A stretch of 64,000 bases of DNA from contig NZ_CP018049.1 in the NCBI RefSeq assembly GCF_002934065.1, positions 5,268,501 through 5,332,500 of the forward strand, read 5' to 3'. Positions 58,632 to 64,000 of the stretch are shown here, one piece after another. Below the pieces are notes generated by a model. That model was given only the letters and a program-made list of their open reading frames with translations, was not told the DNA's origin and made no database searches. How positions within the stretch are numbered: the stretch's first letter is position 1; each line of letters starts with the position of its first letter. This stretch comes from Pseudomonas orientalis (lineage in GTDB: Bacteria > Pseudomonadota > Gammaproteobacteria > Pseudomonadales > Pseudomonadaceae). A program made the translations under genes and the position numbers.

Positions 58632-58931
58632 TTACTCAGCACTGCTGCTGAAATCGAGATCTTGGCCTGGCTGAAGGGAGATAACCGCCTTCTTCCAGTC
58701 ATTACGCTTGCCCAGACCGCGAGCAGTGCGCTTGCTCTTACCCAGAACATTCAGGGTAGTAACACGCTCTACTTTCACGCTGAACAGGCTTTCGACGGCC
58801 TTCTTGATTTCCAGCTTGGTTGCGTCAGTTGCAACCTTGAAAACGAACTGGCCTTTCTTGTCAGCCAGAACCGTAGCCTTTTCGGAAACGTGCGGGCCAA
58901 GCAGAACTTTAAATACGCGTTCCTGGTTCAT
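58632..58931 (-). CDS. rplW: 50S ribosomal protein L23
   Basis: This 99-residue protein begins [20 protein letters not shown]. It docks trigger factor and SRP at the tunnel exit. Its start overlaps the rplD stop by four bases. Confidence 0.99.
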
Positions 58932-59530
58932 CCCAGCAGCTCCTCGAATTTCTTCACGGCCGACACGGTGATCAACACCTTGTCGTATGCGATCAGACTA
59001 ACTGGATCGGAACCTTGCACGTCACGTACATCAACGTGTGGCAGGTTGCGAGCAGCCAGGTACAGGTTCTGATCAACAGCTTCGGACACGATCAAAACGT
59101 CGGTCAGGCTCATGTTGGTCAGTTTGCCCAGCAGTTCTTTGGTTTTTGGACTTTCAACAGCGAAGTCCTGAACCACGACCAGACGATCGGTACGCACGAG
59201 TTCAGCAAGGATGGAGCGCAGTGCTGCGCGGTACATCTTCTTGTTGAGCTTCTGCGAGTGATCCTGTGGACGAGCTGCGAAAGTGGTACCGCCGCCACGC
59301 CAGATTGGGCTACGGATAGTACCGGCACGAGCACGGCCAGTGCCTTTCTGACGCCAAGGGCGCTTACCGCCACCACGTACGTCGGAACGGGTCTTTTGCT
59401 GCTTGCTACCTTGACGGCCGCCGGCCATGTAGGCCACGACTGCTTGGTGAACGAGCGTCTCGTTGAATTCGCCGCCAAATGTCAGTTCGGAAACTTCGAT
59501 CGCTTGAGCGTCATTTACATTTAATTGCAT
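58928..59530 (-). CDS. rplD: 50S ribosomal protein L4
   Basis: This 200-residue protein begins [20 protein letters not shown]. It has the tunnel loop ([20 protein letters not shown]) where macrolide resistance maps in other species; the loop looks normal. In E. coli L4 also represses the S10 operon. Confidence 0.99.
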
Positions 59531-59542
59531 GTCAGCTTCCCC

Positions 59543-60178
59543 TTAACCGCGAGCCTTGGCCGCTGGACGTACAACCAGGTTGCCGCCAGTAGCGCCAGGA
59601 ACAGCACCCTTGACCAACAACAGATTGCGTTCAGCGTCGACGCGCACTACTTCGAGGGACTGCACGGTCACGCGCTCAGCGCCCATATGACCGGACATTT
59701 TTTTGCCCTTGAATACACGACCAGGAGTCTGGCACTGGCCAATAGAGCCCGGGACGCGGTGGGAAACGGAGTTACCGTGAGTGTTGTCTTGACCACGGAA
59801 ATTCCAACGCTTGATCGTACCCTGGAAGCCTTTACCCTTGGACTGACCGGTCACATCAACCAGTTGACCAGCGGCGAAGATTTCAGCGTTGATCAGATCG
59901 CCAGCCTGGTAGTCGCCGTCTTCAAGACGGAACTCCATGACGGTGCGACCAGCTGCAACGTTTGCTTTAGCGAAGTGACCTGCTTGAGCAGCAGTCACGC
60001 GCGAAGCACGACGCTCGCCGACAGTGACTTGCACTGCACGATAGCCATCGGTTTCTTCAGTTTTGAACTGGGTGACGCGATTCGGTTCGATCTCAATGAC
60101 CGTGACCGGAATGGAGACACCTTCTTCGGTGAAAATACGGGTCATACCGCATTTACGACCGACTACACCAATAGTCAT
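59543..60178 (-). CDS. rplC: 50S ribosomal protein L3
   Basis: This 211-residue protein begins MTIGVVGRKCGMTRIFTEEG. The ATG at 60178 is the family start; the 11 extra residues of the longer frame are not conserved. It reaches the peptidyl-transferase centre by its central loop, with the GQDNTHGNSVSHR region. Confidence 0.99.
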   Translation of the reverse strand: MTIGVVGRKCGMTRIFTEEGVSIPVTVIEIEPNRVTQFKTEETDGYRAVQVTVGERRASRVTAAQAGHFAKANVAAGRTVMEFRLEDGDYQAGDLINAEIFAAGQLVDVTGQSKGKGFQGTIKRWNFRGQDNTHGNSVSHRVPGSIGQCQTPGRVFKGKKMSGHMGAERVTVQSLEVVRVDAERNLLLVKGAVPGATGGNLVVRPAAKARG

Positions 60179-60259
60179 GTTGTAAACCTCATGAGTGTAC
60201 GGGGCTTTCACCCGCTATGGCCGCCCATTTCAGAGCGTTACACGACTAAGACCCAAGTC

Positions 60260-60571
60260 TTAGCCGAGGCTGATCTGTACTTCCACACCGGCCGCCAGAT
60301 CAAGCTTCATAAGTGCATCAACGGTTTTATCCGTTGGCTGGACGATGTCCAGTACGCGCTTATGAGTGCGGATCTCGTACTGGTCCCGCGCGTCTTTGTT
60401 GACGTGCGGGGAGACCAGAACGGTGAACCGCTCTTTACGGGTAGGCAGTGGAATTGGACCACGCACTTGAGCACCAGTACGTTTCGCGGTTTCCACGATT
60501 TCCTGGGTGGATTGGTCGATCAGGCGATGGTCAAAAGCCTTCAACCTGATACGGATTTGCTGATTTTGCAT
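60260..60571 (-). CDS. rpsJ: 30S ribosomal protein S10 (NusE)
   Basis: This 103-residue protein begins [20 protein letters not shown]. It is the first gene of the S10 operon and, as NusE, the partner of NusB (also in this window) in antitermination. It lies behind the promoter at 60634-60662. Confidence 0.99.
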
Positions 60572-60633
60572 TGGATTTCAGACTCCGGCTGCTATTCCCA
60601 GCGAGCGCAATACGCCCGTTAAAAGGAGGCGCA

Positions 60634-60662
60634 ATTCTATAGACGGCCCTGATAGGTGTCAA
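60634..60662 (-). promoter_or_regulatory. S10-operon promoter
   Basis: On the minus strand a perfect -35 TTGACA (60662-60657) and TAGAAT (60639-60634) are spaced by 17 bases. It lies directly downstream of the tuf terminator, about 63 bases before the rpsJ ATG. This is the clearest promoter in the window. Confidence 0.82.
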
Positions 60663-60667
60663 CCCAA

Positions 60668-60705
60668 TAAAAAAGGCCCCCGCTGAGCGGGGGCCTTTTC
60701 AAAAC
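60668..60705 (-). terminator. Terminator after tuf
   Basis: AAAAAAGGCCCCCGCT-GAGCGGGGGCCTTTT forms a stem of about ten pairs with a T-run on each strand. It lies 30 bases after the tuf stop and just before the S10 promoter. Confidence 0.95.
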
Positions 60706-60730
60706 ATCAGAGCTATCTCAGAAGAGATAA

Positions 60731-61924
60731 TTACTCGATGATTTTAGCTACAACGCCAGCACCAACGGTACGGCCGCCTTCACGGATTGCGAAACGCAGA
60801 CCGTCTTCCATAGCGATGGTTTTGATCAGGGTGACAACCATTTTGATGTTGTCGCCTGGCATTACCATTTCTACGCCTTCCGGCAGTTCGCAGTTACCAG
60901 TTACGTCGGTAGTACGGAAGTAGAACTGTGGACGGTAGCCTTTGAAGAACGGAGTGTGACGGCCGCCTTCTTCTTTGCTCAGCACGTACACTTCAGCTTC
61001 GAACTTGGTGTGCGGCTTAACCGAACCTGGCTTGACCAGAACCTGGCCACGCTCAACGTCGTCACGCTTGGTACCACGCAGCAGAACGCCGCAGTTCTCG
61101 CCAGCACGACCTTCGTCGAGCAGCTTACGGAACATTTCAACACCGGTGCAGGTGGTGACGGTAGTGTCACGCAGACCAACGATTTCCAGTGGATCCTGAA
61201 CCTTGACGATACCGCGCTCGATACGACCAGTTACAACAGTACCGCGACCGGAGATCGAGAATACGTCTTCGATTGGCATCAGGAACGGCTTGTCGATAAC
61301 ACGGACTGGATCTGGGATGTAGCTGTCCAGAGTCTCAACCAGTTTACGAACGGACGTGGTGCCCATTTCGTTATCGTCTTTGCCTTCCAGAGCCATACGA
61401 GCAGAACCGATGATGATCGGAGTGTCGTCACCTGGGAAGTCGTAAGTGCTCAGCAGGTCGCGCACTTCCATCTCAACCAGTTCCAGCAGTTCAGCGTCGT
61501 CTACCAGGTCAGCCTTGTTCAGGTAAACCACGATGTACGGAACGCCAACCTGACGGGACAGCAGGATGTGCTCACGGGTTTGTGGCATCGGACCATCAGC
61601 GGCCGAGCAAACCAGGATTGCGCCGTCCATCTGGGCAGCACCGGTGATCATGTTCTTCACATAGTCAGCGTGACCTGGGCAGTCAACGTGAGCGTAGTGA
61701 CGGATCAGCGAGTTGTATTCAACGTGCGCGGTGTTGATGGTGATACCACGAGCTTTCTCTTCTGGTGCGCTGTCGATTTTATCGAAATCAACGATTGCGG
61801 AACCGAATACTTCGGAGCAAACGCGAGTCAGAGCAGCAGTCAGAGTGGTTTTACCGTGGTCAACGTGACCGATGGTGCCAACGTTGACGTGCGGTAGGGA
61901 ACGATCAAATTTTTCTTTAGCCAC
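60731..61924 (-). CDS. tuf: Elongation factor Tu
   Basis: This 397-residue GTPase delivers aminoacyl-tRNA to the ribosome. G1 GHVDHGKT (19-26), DCPGHADY, NKAD and SARMALEGKDD motifs are intact. Many pseudomonads carry a second copy elsewhere. It follows fusA by 30 bases and ends at a strong terminator. Confidence 0.99.
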   Translation of the reverse strand: MAKEKFDRSLPHVNVGTIGHVDHGKTTLTAALTRVCSEVFGSAIVDFDKIDSAPEEKARGITINTAHVEYNSLIRHYAHVDCPGHADYVKNMITGAAQMDGAILVCSAADGPMPQTREHILLSRQVGVPYIVVYLNKADLVDDAELLELVEMEVRDLLSTYDFPGDDTPIIIGSARMALEGKDDNEMGTTSVRKLVETLDSYIPDPVRVIDKPFLMPIEDVFSISGRGTVVTGRIERGIVKVQDPLEIVGLRDTTVTTCTGVEMFRKLLDEGRAGENCGVLLRGTKRDDVERGQVLVKPGSVKPHTKFEAEVYVLSKEEGGRHTPFFKGYRPQFYFRTTDVTGNCELPEGVEMVMPGDNIKMVVTLIKTIAMEDGLRFAIREGGRTVGAGVVAKIIE

Positions 61925-61954
61925 GACAATTAACTCCTTGCCTAAAGGACTGAA

Positions 61955-64000
61955 TCAGCCTTGTTTTTTGGATACAGTTTCAGCGATGTGCGCCGGAGCT
62001 GTGTTGTATTTTTTGAATTCCATAGAGTAGCTTGCGCGACCCTGGGACATGGAGCGAACGTCGGTCGCATAACCGAACATCTCACCCAACGGAACCTCGG
62101 CGCGAATCACTTTGCCGGAAACCGTGTCTTCCATACCCAAGATCATGCCGCGACGACGGTTAAGGTCGCCCATGACATCACCCATATAGTCTTCAGGTGT
62201 AACAACTTCTACCGCCATGATTGGCTCAAGCAACTCACCACCGCCCTTCTGGGCCAGTTGCTTGGTTGCCATGGAGGCAGCCACCTTAAACGCCATCTCG
62301 TTGGAGTCGACGTCGTGGTAAGAACCGTCAAAAACGGTTGCTTTCAGGCCGATCAGCGGATAGCCGGCAACAACACCGTTCTTCATCTGCTCTTCGATAC
62401 CCTTCTGGATAGCAGGGATGTATTCCTTAGGAACAACACCACCTACTACTTCGTTCACGAATTGCAGACCTTCCTGACCTTCGTCAGCAGGAGCAAAACG
62501 GATCCAGCAGTGACCGAACTGACCACGACCGCCGGACTGACGAACGAACTTGCCTTCGATTTCACAGTTCTTCGTGATGCGCTCACGATAGGAAACCTGA
62601 GGCTTACCGATGTTGGCTTCGACGTTGAACTCACGGCGCATCCGGTCAACCAGGATGTCCAGGTGCAGCTCGCCCATGCCGGAGATGATCGTTTGACCAG
62701 TCTCTTCATCAGTCTTGACGCGGAAAGATGGATCTTCCTGAGCAAGCTTGCCCAGAGCGATACCCATTTTTTCCTGGTCATCCTTGGTCTTTGGCTCAAC
62801 GGCAACCGAAATAACCGGCTCCGGGAAGTCCATGCGAACCAGGATGATTGGCTTGTCAGCGTTGCACAAGGTTTCACCGGTGGTGACGTCCTTCATGCCG
62901 ATCAAGGCCGCGATGTCACCAGCGCGTACTTCCTTGATCTCTTCACGGGCGTTTGCGTGCATTTGCACCATACGACCCACGCGCTCTTTCTTGCCTTTAA
63001 CCGAGTTGATCACGCCGTCGCCGGAGTTCAACACGCCCGAGTAAACGCGGACGAAGGTCAAGGTACCCACGAATGGGTCGGTGGCAATTTTAAATGCCAG
63101 AGCGGAGAACGGTTCTGCGTCGTCTGCATGACGCTCCAGCTCGATAGTCTCGTCATCCGGGTCAGTACCCTTGATGGCAGGAATATCAACCGGTGCCGGC
63201 AGGTAGTCGATCACAGCATCGAGAACCAGGGGAACGCCCTTGTTCTTGAACGAGGAACCGCAAACAGCCAGGACGATTTCGCCAGCGATAGTACGCTGAC
63301 GCAGAGCGGCCTTGATTTCCACGTTGGTGAGTTCTTCACCTTCGAGGTACTTGTTCATCAGCTCTTCGTTGGCTTCGGCCGCAGCTTCAACCATGTTGTT
63401 GCGCCATTCGTCAGCCAGTTCCTGCAGTTCAGCAGGGATAGGCTTGCGAACAGGAACCATACCTTTGTCGGCATCGTTCCAGTAGACAGCTTCCATGGTC
63501 AACAGATCGATCTGACCCTGGAAATTATCTTCGGAACCGATAGCCAACTGGATTGGCACCGGGGTGTGACCCAAGCGCTGCTTGATCTGACCGATCACGC
63601 GCAGGAAGTTCGCACCGGCACGGTCCATCTTGTTTACGTAAACAAGACGTGGAACGCCGTATTTGTTGGCTTGACGCCATACGGTTTCCGACTGCGGCTC
63701 AACACCCGAGGTACCGCAGAACACAACGACAGCGCCGTCGAGTACGCGCAGGGAACGCTCAACTTCAATGGTGAAGTCTACGTGGCCCGGGGTATCGATT
63801 ACGTTGAAGCGGTGCTCATCTTTGTACTGCTTCTCGGAACCCTTCCAGAAGGCGGTAATGGCAGCAGAAGTAATGGTAATACCACGCTCCTGCTCCTGAA
63901 CCATCCAGTCTGTGGTCGCGGCGCCGTCATGCACCTCGCCCATCTTGTGACTTTTGCCGGTGTAAAACAGTACGCGCTCGGTAGTGGTGGTTTTACCAGC
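61955..64000 (-). CDS. fusA: Elongation factor G, 5'-truncated by window edge
   Basis: The frame is open to the window end, where it reads AGKTTTTERVLFYTGKSHK, the start of the G1 region, so about 20 residues at the N-terminus are missing. Switch segments (QEQERGITITSAA), DTPGHVDF and NKMDRAG are present, followed by domains II-V (SGMGELHLDILVDRM, GYATDVRSMSQGRASY). It translocates tRNA and mRNA on the ribosome. It precedes tuf in the str operon; rpsG and rpsL should lie just outside. Confidence 0.99.
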   Translation of the reverse strand, partial: AGKTTTTERVLFYTGKSHKMGEVHDGAATTDWMVQEQERGITITSAAITAFWKGSEKQYKDEHRFNVIDTPGHVDFTIEVERSLRVLDGAVVVFCGTSGVEPQSETVWRQANKYGVPRLVYVNKMDRAGANFLRVIGQIKQRLGHTPVPIQLAIGSEDNFQGQIDLLTMEAVYWNDADKGMVPVRKPIPAELQELADEWRNNMVEAAAEANEELMNKYLEGEELTNVEIKAALRQRTIAGEIVLAVCGSSFKNKGVPLVLDAVIDYLPAPVDIPAIKGTDPDDETIELERHADDAEPFSALAFKIATDPFVGTLTFVRVYSGVLNSGDGVINSVKGKKERVGRMVQMHANAREEIKEVRAGDIAALIGMKDVTTGETLCNADKPIILVRMDFPEPVISVAVEPKTKDDQEKMGIALGKLAQEDPSFRVKTDEETGQTIISGMGELHLDILVDRMRREFNVEANIGKPQVSYRERITKNCEIEGKFVRQSGGRGQFGHCWIRFAPADEGQEGLQFVNEVVGGVVPKEYIPAIQKGIEEQMKNGVVAGYPLIGLKATVFDGSYHDVDSNEMAFKVAASMATKQLAQKGGGELLEPIMAVEVVTPEDYMGDVMGDLNRRRGMILGMEDTVSGKVIRAEVPLGEMFGYATDVRSMSQGRASYSMEFKKYNTAPAHIAETVSKKQG

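Noticed and set aside
1..64000. tRNA, rRNA, CRISPR, prophage or insertion sequence
   Set aside because: No clover-leaf with CCA end, no spaced direct repeats, and no transposase or integrase frames were seen.

Overview
The window is chromosomal DNA from a Pseudomonas of the fluorescens group. Codon use is GC-rich with strong G/C third positions. The gaps carry the REP-type palindromes (GTGGGAGGGGGCTTGCCCCCGAT and relatives) typical of that group. The gene order uvrA - bacterial ferritin - catalase - rplQ - rpoA, and the order zinc cassette - oprG - RmlD-like gene, match what I remember of Pseudomonas chromosomes. The species call rests on pattern recognition, not on a database search.

Region 1 (1-8.4 kb): a 5'-truncated Fic-domain protein; the plus-strand isoprenoid set xseB-ispA-dxs; the vitamin B12 receptor btuB; a 490-bp gene-free gap with a long structured repeat; then, on the minus strand, the B12-binding protein btuF, a small membrane protein and ribA, coupled by 4-bp overlaps.

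Region 2 (8.4-14.7 kb): a minus-strand riboflavin/thiamin operon nrdR-ribD-ribE-ribBX-ribH-nusB-thiL, followed by a periplasmic amino-acid-type binding protein. The GTP cyclohydrolase II half of the RibB fusion has lost its zinc cysteines, so the free-standing RibA at 7731-8348 must supply that activity.

Region 3 (14.8-22.7 kb): a YbaY-type lipoprotein, a methyltransferase, the thioredoxin-like co-chaperone YbbN/CnoX, and a four-gene metal cassette behind a good Zur box (His/Asp-rich periplasmic protein, ABC ATPase, FtsX-like permease, DUF3299 protein). These are followed by the outer-membrane porin oprG behind an ANR-like box and an RmlD-like reductase.

Region 4 (22.8-41.5 kb): the large helicase Lhr, an MscS-family channel, a coupled DUF72/ybhP/clsB/ybhN run, an alpha/beta hydrolase with a DUF3182 protein, a GlxA-type regulator divergent from an isochorismatase-like hydrolase, tam, an unrecognised 520-residue coiled-coil/membrane protein, ssb and a YajR-like MFS transporter.

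Region 5 (41.6-46.7 kb): uvrA, a haem-ligand-lacking bacterial ferritin (ftnA) and catalase katA.

Region 6 (46.8-64 kb): the alpha, spc and S10 ribosomal-protein operons, then tuf and a 5'-truncated fusA, all on the minus strand. At three places (tuf/rpsJ, rpsN/rpsH, rpmJ/rpsM) a terminator-like hairpin is followed closely by a sigma-70-like promoter, so the cluster seems to be cut into separately initiated units.

I found no tRNA, rRNA, CRISPR array, insertion sequence or prophage. The most unusual items are the 6188-6290 three-way-junction repeat, the uncharacterised 37865-39427 protein, the two-residue insertion in the NrdR zinc knuckle, and the terminator-promoter joints in the ribosomal cluster.
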